Assembly (NCBI GenBank): GCA_021292105.1 | Contig: CM037871.1 | Coordinates: forward strand, 21,076,057-21,140,056 | DNA length: 64,000 nt | Reading direction: 5' to 3' | DNA from: Anadara kagoshimensis | Lineage: Eukaryota > Mollusca > Bivalvia > Arcoida > Arcidae | Part shown: positions 46,533 to 57,813 of the stretch, in pieces | Layout: each line of letters starts with the position of its first letter | How positions within the stretch are numbered: position 1 is the stretch's first letter | Position numbers and translations under genes: made by a program | Notes under the pieces: model-generated | Databases searched by the model: none | The model's input: the letters and a program-made list of their open reading frames with translations, nothing else | Told to the model about the DNA's origin: nothing

Positions 46533-46568
46533 TTTATCAGGTGAGCATGCCTGGCCCATTTGGCTGAT

Positions 46569-47084
46569 GTTTTATGATGATGTTTTTGTTATAAATGGTC
46601 ACATACTTTATACGTATAATATCTTGAGGTCATAGAGGAAATGCGATTCAGTTGCAGAGGCTGATGATGGAAGGTCAAGGTTAAAAGGTCACGTTTTGTT
46701 TGTCATTGTTGAAGTGTTTAAAGCAGATTACCTTATGTATTTGATGGACTATTCCAAAAAGTGATTGAGATGTTTGTAAGGCAACAGTGTATATTTGATA
46801 AAGTTGAAGAGACTGATGATGGAAGGCTAAATATTTAAATTTTACGTTAAGGTATTTGATGTATGTTTTTAGATGCCATCATGTTGATGTGTTTACTAGA
46901 CATTTTGTACCATAATTAATTGTGTATTGGGGTGTTAGCAAACATTGTCGTCTTCTGACAAGTCTTGTTTATTTAAATATATACACACAATCATTGTATA
47001 CAAATTTCAAAAACCATTTTCAACTAGTGTACAAAATACAAATTCTATCTAATCAACTGATTAAGCTAATAAAACTTGGACCAA
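46569..47084. other. Intergenic, no recognised feature
   Basis: AT-rich. The words ACTGATGATGGAAGG recur at 46660 and 46810. No element ends. Confidence 0.4.
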
Positions 47085-48632
47085 CTAGGCCTTTGTGTAT
47101 CTAGGGACAACAAGGCCTTGAAGTATTGAGTGACAATTAGGCCCTGGAGTTTTGAGTGACAACTAGGCTATGGAGTATTGACAACTAGGCCTTTGTGTAT
47201 CTAGGGACAACAAGGCCTTGAAGTATTGAGTGACAATTAGGCCCTGGAGTATTGAGTGACACCTAGGCCCTGGAGTATTGAGTGACAACTAGGCCCTGGA
47301 GTATTGAGTGACACCTAGGCCCTGGAGTATTGAGTGACAACTAGGCCCTGGAGTATTGAGTGACAACTAGGCCTTTGTGTATCTAGGGACAACAAGGCCT
47401 TGAAGTATTGAGTGACAATTAGGCCCTGGAGTATTGAGTGACACCTAGGCCCTGGAGTATTGAGTGACAACTAGGCTCAGGAGTATTGACAACTAGGCCT
47501 TTGGGTATCTAGGGACAACAAGGCCTTGAAGTATAGAGTGACAACTAGGCCCTGGAGTATTGTGTGACAACTGGGCCCTGGAGTATTGAGTGACAATTAG
47601 GCCCTGGCGTATTGAGTGACACCTAGGCCCTGGAGTATTGAGTGACAACTAGGCTCAGGAGTATTGACAACTAGGCCTTTGTGTATCTAGGGACAACAAG
47701 GCCTTGAAGTATTGAGTGACAATTAGGCCCTGGAGTATTGAGTGACACCTAGGCCCTGGAGTATTGAGTGACAACTAGGCTCAGGAGTATTGACAACTAG
47801 GCCTTTGTGTATCTAGGGACAACAAGGCCTTGAAGTATTGAGTGACAACTAGGTTCTGGAGTATTGAGTGACAACTAGGCCCTGGAGTATTGTGTGACAA
47901 CTGGGCCCTGGAGTATTGAGTGACAATTAGGCCCTGGCGTATTGAGTGACACCTAGGCCCTGGAGTATTGAGTGACAACTAGACCTTAGAGTATTGACAA
48001 CTAGGCCTTTGGGTATCTAGGGACGACAAGGCCTTGAAGTATTGAGTGACAACTAGGCCCTGGAGTATTGAGTGACACCTAGGCCCTGGAGTATTGAGTG
48101 ACAACTAGACCTTAGAGTATTGACAACTAGGCCTTTGTGTATCTAGGGACAACAAGGCCTTGAAGTATTGAGTGACAATTAGGCCCTGGTCTTGAGTGAC
48201 AATTAGACCCAGGAGTATTGAGTGACACCTAGGCCCTTGGGTATTGAGTGACAACTAGGCCCTGGAGTTTTGAGTGACAACTAGGTCTTGGTGTCTAGAG
48301 GGACAACCAGACATTAAAGTATAGAGTGACAACCATACATTAGAGTATTGTGTGACAACTGGGCCCTGGAGTATTGAGTGACACCTAGGCCCTTGGGTAT
48401 TGAGTGACAACTAGGCCCTGGAGTTTTGAGTGACAACTAGGTCTTGGTGTCTAGAGGGACAACCAGACATTAAAGTATAGAGTGACAACCATACATTAGA
48501 GTATTGTGTGACAACTGGGCCCTGGAGTATTGAGTGACACCTAGGCCCTGGAGTTTTGAGTGACAACTAGGCCCTGGAGTATATAGTGACAACTAGGTCT
48601 TGGAGTCAAGAGTGAAATCTTGGCCTGAAGTG
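47085..48632 (+). repeat. Minisatellite, 26-bp unit with higher-order structure, about 58 copies
   Basis: The basic unit is TATTGAGTGACAACTAGGCC CTGGAG. Variants are arranged in a recurring block: CTAGGCCTTTGTGTATCTAG, GGACAACAAGGCCTTGAAG, then two or three standard units, then a shortened TAGGCTCAGGAGTATTGACAA unit. This block recurs about seven times. Confidence 0.96.
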
Positions 48633-49082
48633 TAAATGACATTGTGCACATGACATTAATGGTTATCAGAATTGTTGAAGGATTATGCATTAGGATAGTA
48701 ACTACTGTAAGGTATTGTGTGTTCAGTTTAATTTCACTCAGAAATTGGGGAAAATTAATACTGATAAAGTAGACTGAATTATCTAAGATATGTAATGTTA
48801 ATTAAAATATTATGAAAATTTAAAGGATATTTTATGATTGTCAGTAACCACAGTCATTGTGATGTGTTTTTGGCTGTCGGTAACCACCATCATTGTGATG
48901 CGGTTTGGCTGTCAGTAACCACTATCATTGTGGTGTATTTTTTTTTTTTTGAGTGAAAGCTATTAAAACAATTTGAGCTAAAATATTGTAAGATATGTAA
49001 TGAAAGATATAATTTTTTGAAAAATAAAAGAGTAATATTACATAAAATGTCCAGAACTGTTCATTTCAGGCCAAATTATGTA
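48633..49082. other. Intergenic with a small triplicated motif
   Basis: Three tandem copies of about 37 bp at 48838-48940 (GTCAGTAACCACAGTCATTG). Otherwise plain. Confidence 0.6.
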
Positions 49083-49345
49083 CACCAGAGTGCTCAGTTA
49101 ATATGTTGGAGGTCTTGGGTTCAAATTCAGGCCATGGTTTGACCATTACTTCAAAATAGGTATCCAACATTTAGAAATGAAAGTTAGAGTGTCCTTCAGA
49201 AGAGACCTTTAAAACTGATGTCCAGTGGCATGGCAGGTGTGTCACGTTAAAAACCCTCCCAGCACAACTACCTAGGTAAAAATTTCTGTTGCTTCACCTA
49301 TAGCTGGTGGCATCTTAATATAAGTGAAATAGTCTTGACTGTCTA
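49083..49345 (+). mobile_element. SINE S1, old copy
   Basis: GTGCTCAGTTAATATG, B box GGGTTCAAATTC, 3' part CACCTATAGCTGGTGGCATC and AAGTGAAATAGTCTTGACTG. Strongly diverged. Confidence 0.78.
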
Positions 49346-49797
49346 TTAAATTCAGACATAACAAGTGTCAATATTTTTTGTATACTTTGGAAGTTCTACA
49401 AAACTCCAGAAGTGTACACAATTGTTGATATAATTTGGGTGCAATTTTCTTCTTCAGAATTAATGAAATTTGTCAGGTATGTTGCCACATGTAGTTTATG
49501 AAACTACATGTATAGTTTATGAAACTACATGTAGTTAAACTTGGCCCTCATTTAAGATCACTGGCTTTAAATAGCGAAACCTTTAAACATATCATGAACT
49601 GAAAGAAATGTGAATTTGAAATTCCATATACTGTGTATATGCTGCTCTAGAACCCAGTTTGTGAAGACCGCTTTACCCACATTCAAGGTCACAGTTAACT
49701 ATATAATTGTCAAAACATCAACTGTTTATTGGAGAAATCTCTGGTATTTTAAATCGTGAAGCTCGTAAGTAAATCCTTCCAGTTTTTAGCTCACCTG
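49346..49797. other. Intergenic, short palindromes
   Basis: ACATGTAGTTTATGAAACTACATGT-type inverted words repeat twice at 49487-49537. Nothing else is recognised. Confidence 0.5.
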
Positions 49798-49802
49798 AGC
49801 CA

Positions 49803-49834
<32 letters not shown>

Positions 49835-49860
49835 GTCCGTTGTCTGTCGTCGTCGTCGTC

Positions 49861-49902
<42 letters not shown>

Positions 49903-51386
49903 ACGAACCACTGGGCAGATTTCAACGAGACTTGGTCAGATGCATGTCTTGGTCGGTGCAATTCAAATTTGTTCGTGGTGTTGCCATGGCTACCATAACT
50001 AGGTCAAGGTGACCTAGGGGTGCAAAAATCTTAAAAAATCTTCTTCTCCGAAAGTATTGATTAGAGAAAAAATCTGATGTGATATTTGGCTTCTCTAGGG
50101 TCTTTAGCCTATAGTTTGTTCATTTTGTGAAATTCGGACAAAAAATAGGTTACGCGTTTTTGCGTTTAATTTTGAAAAATCGTAAAATAGCTTCAAATTG
50201 TTATAACTTGACTATTTGGCCAGATAATGACATGGGGTTTTCAGTTTTGACATCTTTCTGTTAGTATCTTCAAATTGAGGTCAAGGTCAATTGTGAAGGT
50301 CGTGACCTAATTTTTTTTACCTCTGATTATAATTATTATCTCGAAAACTATAAACTTTTTGTATAGGCATGTATATTAGAATGTTGTAGGTATTGATACA
50401 ACAATCATTTTGGTGTATAGAAAAGGTCATGGGTTCAAAGGTCAAGGTCACAGATGTAAAACAATACCAAAATGGTTTACTTATCTCGAAAACTATAAAC
50501 TTTTTGTATAGGCATTTATATTAGAATGTTGTAGGTATTGATACAACGATCATTTTGATATATAGAAAAAGGTCATGGGTTCAAAGGTCAAGGTCACAGA
50601 TGCGAAACAATACGGAAATGTTTAATTATCTCGAAAACTATAAACTTTTTGTATAGGCATGTATATTAGAATGCTGTAGGTATTGATACAACGATCATTT
50701 TGATGTACAGAAAGAGGTCATGGGTTCAAAGGTCAAGGTCACAGATGCGAAACAATACGGAAATGTTTAATTATCTCGAAAACTATAAACTTTTTGTATA
50801 GGCATGTATATTAGAATGTTGTAGGTATTGATACAACGATCATTTTGATGTATAGAAAAAGGTCATGGGTTCAAAGGTCAAGGTCACAGATGCGAGACAA
50901 TACCGAAATGGTTAATTATCTCGAAAACTATAAACTTTTTGTATAGGCATGTATATTAAAATGTTGTAGGTATTGATACAACAATCATTTTGATGTATAG
51001 AAAAAGGTCATGGGTTCAAAGGTCAAGGTCACAGATGCGAATCAATACCGAAATGGTTAATTATCTCGAAAACTATAAACTTTTTGTATAGGCATGTATA
51101 TTAGAATGTTGTAGGTATTGATACAATGATCATTTTGACATATAGAAAAAGGTCATGGGTTCAAAGGTCAAGGTCACAGATGCGAAAACAATTCTGAAAT
51201 GGTTAATTATCTTGAAAACTATAAAAGTTTTGTATAGGCATGTATATTAGAATGTTGTAGGTATTGATGCAATGATCATTTTGATGTAAAGAAAAAATTC
51301 ATTGGGGTTTAGTATTTATGTTTTCTTTAAATCTATCAGCTAGCCATTAGTTATCAGGTGAGCGTATAAGGCCCATGGGCCTCTTG
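49798..51386 (+). mobile_element. Helentron-like HINE, copy I, best preserved
   Basis: 5' AGCTCACCTGAGCCAAAGGC then TCAAGTGAGCT hairpin; (GTC)n near 49845-49873; then six and a half units of exactly 145 bp starting TCGAAAACTATAAACTTTTT at 50341, 50486, 50631, 50776, 50921 and 51066. 3' CAGGTGAGCGTATAAGGCCC then ATGGGCCTCTTG. T flanks, no duplication. Units are nearly identical, so it expanded recently. Confidence 0.93.
50585..50596 (+). promoter_or_regulatory. Nuclear-receptor DR0 motif, example from an array
   Basis: AGGTCAAGGTCA, a direct repeat without spacer, preceded by TCAA. It recurs every 145 bp in copy I and in copies B, E and G. The same bases contain TCAAGGTCA, the monomer site of the SF-1/FTZ-F1 and ERR families. 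Binding is not shown. Confidence 0.5.
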
Positions 51387-52052
51387 TTTTTATAAAGGTT
51401 GACAGACCCATAAAGGTGTGGTGACATATTTTAAGAGATCATAACAATCGGAAGTTTTCTAGCGCTAACTTGACATGAAAAGATATACCTTTTTCTGTAA
51501 TTTATAACCCTTCAAAACATTTAACGTCATTTTGTGTTGGTTTTAAATTTATAATTTTATATTGTATTTGTATTTATTTAACCATTGAACTGTCTAGAAA
51601 TGGCATTTATAGTATTATAACTTCAAAAACAGTGCACGTTTGTGGGAACAGTAATGTGATTTACAGCACTAAAACACAATTTGATGGTGATATTTTGCAT
51701 ATTTGAATTTTGAAGTTTTTTAAATCCAGAAAGAAATTTAAAAACAATTGATTACGACATGTATGTTCAGTCGCTGGAACTCCCAACAAATCTCACGTGT
51801 ACTATATCCATGACTGGTGTCACATTAGCAAGGGTGATTAAGATTACGACCTGCCTGAAGGGTCACCTGCTTATAAAGGCCAGTAGAATTGTATCCTAAT
51901 GGTTCTTTATTCATATTATTTGACCTGTATATAAAGGCCACCTCCTGCCCATAAAGATCACTTTTACTGGTTCCTTGGATGGCCTCAATAGACAAATTTG
52001 ACTGTTGTTTGTTTTTGTACTAGTGGTCTATAGAACAAATCATCAAAATGAC
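51387..52052. other. Intergenic, no recognised feature
   Basis: AT-rich sequence without clear repeats or reading frames. Confidence 0.4.
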
Positions 52053-52318
52053 TATAGGCAAACAACATTGACCTGTCTGCTTGACCTTTGATTTAAATAT
52101 TCATTATGGACAAGTAAATTTTAAGTAATAGGGATAGGACCTGTATATTTCGTCTATATGATGTGAACACTAATCATGGGCAATGTGTATAATAATATAT
52201 ATATATGTGTGTGTGTATTAACTGTGAATCCTAACGTTACCTATGTATTGGGTGGACCCTCCTATATGAATATTCCTAATGAAAGGTCAAACGGACAGGT
52301 CAATGTTATTTACCTATA
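52053..52318. mobile_element. Palindromic MITE family P, copy 1
   Basis: Left TATAGGCAAACAACATTGAC then CTGTCTGCTTGACCTTTGAT is the inverse of the right end (ATGAAAGGTCAAACGGACAG then GTCAATGTTATTTACCTATA). Arms of about 50 bp; the centre contains (AT)n(GT)n. Confidence 0.85.
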
Positions 52319-52491
52319 CATCTATAAATGAACGCGTTTGGTTGTAAAAATCAACAACAAACATATCGAACCATGTTCAAATACAATTCAAAAATCCAGG
52401 TAAAGTAAAAACTTCAAAAACTGACATAGAGCTAAGTTATACAAGCGAACATTTTATTGTAACTAATGACACTGTCTGTTGTCTGGCGTCA

Positions 52492-52674
52492 AACGGGGTT
52501 CCACGTGTTGCCCCATAACGGTTCTGCAAAACAATGATTTTCCATTGGAGATCGAATCGCTTCAGTTCACGTTTTTCCAGAAAATGACGTTACCCACGTT
52601 TTCTAAAACGTTCCACACAAACGTTAAGGGGTATTAATGACTTGATGTGCTGGCGAACTCCACAACGGGAGGCA
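52492..52674 (+). mobile_element. MITE family M1, copy 3 (diverged)
   Basis: AACGGGGTT start, CCATTGGAGATCGAATCGCT, CCAGAAAATGACGTTACC, TTCCACACAAACGTTAAGGG and an end GCGAACTCCACAAC follow the order of the copy at 30531. Confidence 0.75.
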
Positions 52675-52904
52675 CTTAAGAGCAATAGTCGGGACGTCAC
52701 TATACAACCAATGGATTAACGCCAAATAACTAACTACACCACCCGTTCTCTAGGGTCAAATTGAGGCGGGCAATTATATCTGGGATTCATAACAACGATT
52801 GTCAGAGGAAATTAAAAGCTAAAAACAAGCCTGTTTCTTTTTCTTCAGTAAAATCTGTTAACTGTGCTTTTGCAAGTTCTACAAACTATCATGTACCAGT
52901 GTTG

Positions 52905-53045
52905 ATTTATCAGTACTAGACGATGTTTCGGATTACAATTACTCGTCGTAGTGCTTGGACCAAATTTACCAAAAGGACCAAAATATATTTAACAAATTTT
53001 ACCTAATACTTTTGATGAAGGAGTATACTTTAGTTCTTTATTATG
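52905..53045 (+). repeat. Dispersed repeat pair, member 1
   Basis: CAGTACTAGACGATGTTTCG, GTAGTGCTTGGACCAAA and GGAGTATACTTTAGTTCTTT align with 53937-54100. Confidence 0.7.
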
Positions 53046-53069
53046 CCACACCGAGGTTTAAAACTTCTA

Positions 53070-53113
53070 TCCCCCACATTCGAAGCGAACACTCTACCAA
53101 CTGAGATGTCTTC
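53070..53113 (-). mobile_element. SINE S1 head fragment
   Basis: Minus strand CATCTCAGTTGGTAGAGTGT then TCGCTTCGAATGTGGG: tRNA-like head only. Confidence 0.7.
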
Positions 53114-53936
53114 TATTGAAGAATTTAAATTGTCACATCAATGAGTGTCGAGTTTCAGTTCTAAGCACGAAAACTATATTTTCAAGAAAGAAAAAACCTT
53201 TTTTCTTTAATCTTATTATCGTTTGTTCTTTATTGCCATGGATTTTAAATGCAATGATTCAAATCAGGTTTCAAAATAATGAATATAAAACAATCATATA
53301 TTGTGTTGCCATGGATTTTAAATGCCATGACTCAAGTCAGCTGTTGGAATACCAATCTTGTTTTCAATCTAAACAAACATTAAATTGTTTTCACCTTGTT
53401 AATCGTGATGCTTGAAAAATGGGCGTTGCTCTATGAAATGAACAAGGACAGTGTCAATTTTGTCAGCGCTATGTAATACCTCACACCTGTTCGTTGTTCT
53501 CATGTCAAATTAATGTCAATTAAAAATTCTAGAAATCCTAATAATTCAGTAAGAACGGGAAGTAACTTACATCGTAAGTGGCATTGGAAAAAAGATCGTA
53601 AACAGAAATTTTTTTGCGTCATTTAAGAAATGACATTCTGATCATAGTATTTCAACCATGAGCAGAAATGTCATTTCTTATATTTACAATTCTTTCTTTT
53701 AATAAATATTTTGTACCTTGGCGCTATTTTTTCCATATTGCTCGTGTTATATAGGGTTTTTTAGCCAGGGAGATCGGCGTATCTCACATGATCACGTGAC
53801 CACCTGTGCGGGACATGCCGTAATATTGCGGGAAAATTGATACACATCAAGGGTCATGACCCCTATTGTCTTTCAAACATTATTGCTTCTGTATGTTTCT
53901 ATGTACAGTCATATTGCAAATATACTAATTACATAT
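53114..53936. other. Intergenic with a 34-bp duplication
   Basis: TTGCCATGGATTTTAAATGC occurs twice (53233 and 53308). No other feature. Confidence 0.5.
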
Positions 53937-54100
53937 AATACCAGTACCAGACGTCCGTTTCGGAATACAATTCTTCATCAGTAGTGCTTGGATCAAAACT
54001 GAAACTAAATTTTTTTCCAAGATGTTGAAAATATATATTTTATCAAATTTAGCTAAGGAAATACCGTTTGCATGAGGGAGTATACCTTAGTTTTTGAGGA
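53937..54100 (+). repeat. Dispersed repeat pair, member 2
   Basis: CAGTACCAGACGTCCGTTTC, GTAGTGCTTGGATCAAA and GGAGTATACCTTAGTTTTTG. See 52905-53045. Confidence 0.7.
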
Positions 54101-54517
54101 ATTTAAGATTTTAACTAGCAAGAAATTTAGATTTAAACCATTTTACCATGATACAGATGGCGCTAATACAAATCCAGAGCCACAATTAATACAATCATAG
54201 TGCACAAGGCGATACACAAGATTTAGGCGCATTCAAACCCGCGTGAATAACTTTGAAAATTAGGCGATACGGTGCGCTGTTGTTAGTAAGCGCGCGCTCA
54301 AGACCATTCGGCCATTGAGCCTGCACAGATCCTGTTGTTAACAGATTGTAGCATGTCCGGTTTTTCCGGACATTCCTGTTTCCCCATCAACCATGAACAA
54401 CACCTCGCTTGGTTTCGCGAAACGAGTGGGTAATATAATAAATATTTTTTGAACACTTTGAATGTTAATATTGTTGAGAAACAAAATTTCAAGTTATACA
54501 AACCGCCAGTACTCTGG
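54101..54517. other. Intergenic, no recognised feature
   Basis: Slightly more GC-rich around 54230-54430. No conserved frame. Confidence 0.4.
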
Positions 54518-54748
54518 TATAGTGTGTCAAGTTTTACCTGCCCGTTTGACCTTTAATTTGAATATTCAAAAGAACTATTCATTGTGTAATTAAGAGGTAT
54601 ACAGGTAATATAAGATGATAGTGATACTGGATACCGGGCTTTTATGGTAATGGAACATTCTGTCTTACCTAAATCACAAAGTCTACATTAACCCAATGTA
54701 ATATTCAAATTAAAGGTCAAGCGGTCATGTCAAACTTGACGCACTATA
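54518..54748. mobile_element. Palindromic MITE family P, copy 2, TA-flanked
   Basis: Left TATAGTGTGTCAAGTTTTAC then CTGCCCGTTTGACCTTTAAT; right ATTAAAGGTCAAGCGGTCAT then GTCAAACTTGACGCACTATA. Arms of about 50 bp, related to 52053-52318. Confidence 0.85.
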
Positions 54749-54877
54749 CGTTATCGGGGAAATATTGCAAAAATAATTTATACCTAAATAACTACATTGC
54801 GGAAGTTTGGCACCGGGAAATTTTTCCGTCAGTAGAAACTTAACCAACTTCAGACCCGAATCTTGTAGGACATGACC

Positions 54878-54970
54878 GCCTCGGTGGTCAAGTGTCCGAC
54901 TCGAGAGCGGGAGGTCCTGGCTTCGAATCACGGTTAGGTCACTCATGATCGTTAAAAATTAAGATACTAC
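54878..54970 (+). mobile_element. SINE S2 head (tRNA-like, different from S1)
   Basis: ACCGCCTCGGTGGTCAAGTG with GAGCGGGAGGTCCTGGCTTC GAATCACGG: a variable-arm type tRNA-like head (Ser/Leu style A box). It leads straight into the amplified body at 54971. Confidence 0.75.
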
Positions 54971-55880
54971 TTCCTCGCCTGACGCTCGGTTCTAAGAGGG
55001 CAGAGTATCGGCTGGTTCACCCGGTGCCAGGGGAGTGGTATGATTGTTTGCCAGCATCCTAAAGTCACCCTGAGTACGCACTAGTACAAGAACTGGCCAA
55101 AAAACAACCTCGCACAACCCACGCATACATACGAACTTCCTCGTCTGGCGCTCGGTATTAAGAGGACAGATTATCGGCTGGTTCACCCGGTGCAAGAGGA
55201 ATGATTGTTTGCCAGCATCCCAAAGTCACCCTGAGTACGCATTATTACAAGAACTGGACCCAAAGCAAAGTTGCACATCCCAGGCATATATACGAACTTC
55301 CTCGTCTGGCGCTCGGTACTAAAAGGGCAGAGTATCGGCTGGTTCACCCGGTGCCAGGGGAGTGATTGTTTGCCAGCATCCTTAAGTCACCCTGAGAACG
55401 CACTATTACAAGAACTGGGCCCAAAACAAACTCACAGATCCCACGCATATATACGAACTTCCTCGCCAGGCGCTCGGTACTAAGATGGCAGAGTATCGGC
55501 TGGTTCACCTGGTGCGAGGGGAGTAATTGTTTGCCAGCATCCTAAAGTCACCCTGAGTACGCACTAGTACAAGAACTGGCCACAAAACAAACTCGCACAA
55601 CCCACACATATATACGAACTTCCTCGCCAGGCGCTCGGTACTAAGATGGCAGAGTATCGACTGTTATACCCGGTGCCATGGGAGTGATTGTTTGCCAGCA
55701 TCCTAAAGTCACTCTGAGGCGCTCGGTACTAAGAAGACGGCGTGCCGACTGGTTCACCCGGTTCCAAGAGAGTGGTAAGATTTTTTGCCAGCATCCTAAA
55801 GTTCACCCAGAGTACGCACTAGTACAAGAACTGGCCACAAAACAAACTCGCACATCCCATGCATACACGAACTTGTTCTA
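54971..55880 (+). repeat. SINE S2 body amplified as a tandem array, about 5.5 units of 160-167 bp
   Basis: Each unit: CTTCCTCGCCTGGCGCTCGG, TAAGAGGGCAGAGTATCGGC, TGGTTCACCCGGTGCCAGGG, TTGTTTGCCAGCATCCTAAA, CACCCTGAGTACGCACTAGT and ACAAACTCGCACATCCCACG. Units start near 54971, 55137, 55296, 55456 and 55618; the last is shortened. Confidence 0.9.
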
Positions 55881-55929
55881 AATTATTTTAATCATTAGAG
55901 ATTAATTACTAGTACTTGGCTCTTTCCGG

Positions 55930-56210
55930 GAACATACCACTTTGGTAACTCAGTGGGAAAGTGCTCGCTTCGTATGTGGGAGGTCGTGGGTTCGAACATC
56001 GCCCGGTTCTGACAAAGACTTGAAAGTAGGTAGTGGCTGTTCTTTCACTAAGCACTCGACGTTTAGAAATGGAAGTCACGGGTTCCTTTGTAAGAGACAT
56101 TAAAAACCGATGTCCCTCGTCGTGGTGCTTTAAAGAACACTCCCTGCACAGTGTCCCGAGCGCTCTGCAAAGGTAAATATTTTTGCCTCTTCACCTATGG
56201 AGGAGTTATG
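55930..56210 (+). mobile_element. SINE S1
   Basis: ACCACTTTGGTAACTCAGTG, B box GGGTTCGAACATC, GACAAAGACTTGAAAGTAGG, CACTAAGCACTCGACG. The 3' part is diverged and the tail is lost. Confidence 0.88.
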
Positions 56211-56391
56211 GGATTTCGATCACTTAGTGGATTTTGGAATAATTTTTTAGCTTTCTAAATGATACTGAATCAAATGTACATAAGCGTAGTTAATACTAAT
56301 TAATATGGATGCTTTATACTGACAAAAGCTCAATCAAAGCATTACACAGCATGTTTTATCTAAATCCCTACCGGTCCCCATTTCTATGTAA

Positions 56392-56529
56392 ACAAAATGG
56401 CGGAAAGGTGAATCCGATCACGTGATGTAGTGACGTATTACACAAGAAAATAAAAGTGTTTGAGGCTCAAAACGGGCCAGTGTTAACATGAAACATGAAC
56501 ATTATATCCTACCTTATGTAAATCCTAAG
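56392..56529 (+). promoter_or_regulatory. Candidate promoter and first exon (weak)
   Basis: AAAATGGCGGA (YY1-like), CACGTG and TGACGTA motifs lie within 60 bp. Then ATG at 56488 opens MKHEHYILPYVNPK and stops at a good donor AAG|GTAAGT (56530). No downstream exon is recognised in the window; chance is quite possible. Confidence 0.25.
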
Positions 56530-56625
56530 GTAAGTAATATTCCAGCAACCATTCACCCATTTGGGCGTCATCCATCGATTTCATAACAATTAGAAACCTT
56601 ATATTGACATATGTCTATATAATAT

Positions 56626-57808
56626 CATGGCCGTAACTAGGGCTTGGTTGTATGTGAGGCAGAAATTTGAGGCGCCGAAGGCGCGTTTCTCTAGGGGGGT
56701 CCGGGGCATGCCCCCCCCCCCCCCCAAATTTTTTAAAACTTTAAGCCAAATTCCTGCATTTTCCTGACATTTCAAAGGCTAAAAGATGTTTACTCAATTC
56801 ATGTATTTTGATATCAAAATGGGGTTGTAACTGAAAATAAAATATTTGATAGTCCCAAAGTCATAGAAGCCCGGTATAAAAAAGAAAGAAGGGAATGATC
56901 TGAAAAAAAATAGATCAAGTTGATAAAGATTTAAGTGTAATGCCAAAGTTTGAGCTAGCATCTCCGGATGTATTGGATATGTTCATCTAGTCAGTTGTGG
57001 TGAAATTCTTCAATGAGGCACCGAAGTGCCGCCTACCAAAAGTGACTTAACGTCCTCTATAAAAATAAATTCTGTGAATGGTGTAGTTAAACATCATGTG
57101 TTGCATTTAAATCTTCCCTTATGACTTTTTTACATACATGAAGAAATTTTTTTTTCAAAGTTTTAGAATATGTAGATAAAAAAGACCAAGCTGAGCTACT
57201 TGTTGGTGACAGATATAATTATGCATACTAATATTATTACTACAATAAATGAAAATGTCGACGACTGAAGATTTTCATCTAATAACTACATGACACTAAA
57301 TCGGACATACTGATCGAGTCGACTAATCTATTCATCAATGTCAAAAGCAAGTGGGATTTTTCTAATTCCAGTACTGTCCAACTTCTTACGGACTGTTTCA
57401 GGACAAACGTTTCCAATAACATCATCACGATGAATATGTAACAGTGACAGGCTACAGAACCGAGTTCCAGTTATTGTTGATCTATTCCACACTTTCAGTC
57501 GTCTCATGGCAGAGAATGATCTCTCGCATGAGCATGAACCTGCAGGGATAGTGAGTAAAAGTTTGACTATAATGTGAATATTCGGAACTGCGTAGCATGC
57601 CATAAATTAATTACGTGAAAACCATTTTGTGGCGATAATAAAACGCCTTAAATTGGCTATTCATAATGTGAAAAAACATCTCAAGTTTTTTTTTATTTTT
57701 ATTGTCTGTTTCCCATAAAATCTTTAAAAAAAATTAAAAAAAAAAAAAATTGGCAGAATTCTAGGTGAGGCAACTGCCTCACTTGCCTCAATGGTAGTTA
57801 CGGCCATG
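56626..57808 (-). mobile_element. hAT transposon remnant with dimerisation domain
   Basis: Ends CATGGCCGTAACTA and TAGTTACGGCCATG are inverted; AATAT is on both flanks (56621-56625 and 57809-57813). It contains the transposase C-terminus at 57328-57600. The left part has the GGCGCCGAAGGCGC and poly-C motifs. Confidence 0.85.
57328..57600 (-). pseudogene. hAT transposase C-terminal dimerisation domain, fragment
   Basis: Encodes LLLTIPAGSCSCERSFSAMR then RLKVWNRSTITGTRFCSLSL and LHIHRD, the conserved hAT dimerisation motif (ERSFSAxRRLKxxxRSTM...LxLLxIHRD). The rest of the transposase, including the catalytic acidic residues, is not present in the element. Confidence 0.9.
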
Positions 57809-57813
57809 AATAT

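Larger units (their letters stand above)
44453..46568 (+). mobile_element. Helentron-like HINE, decayed outer copy (host of copy H)
   Basis: 5' AGCTCATTTGACCAAAAGTA; body with GGCATGTATATTAAAATACT and GTTCATGGGTTTAGAGGTCA; 3' TATCAGGTGAGCATGCCTGG then CCCATTTGGCTG. The sequence AGCTAGCCATTATTTA...TTATCAGGTGAGC is uninterrupted in the copy at 49798-51386, which proves the nested insertion. Confidence 0.8.

Noticed and set aside
47781-47978. A small minus-strand repeat protein
   Set aside because: It is a translation of the 26-bp minisatellite.
53116-53415. A 99-codon plus-strand frame
   Set aside because: It contains a 34-bp duplication and no recognisable domain. Composition resembles the surrounding non-coding DNA.
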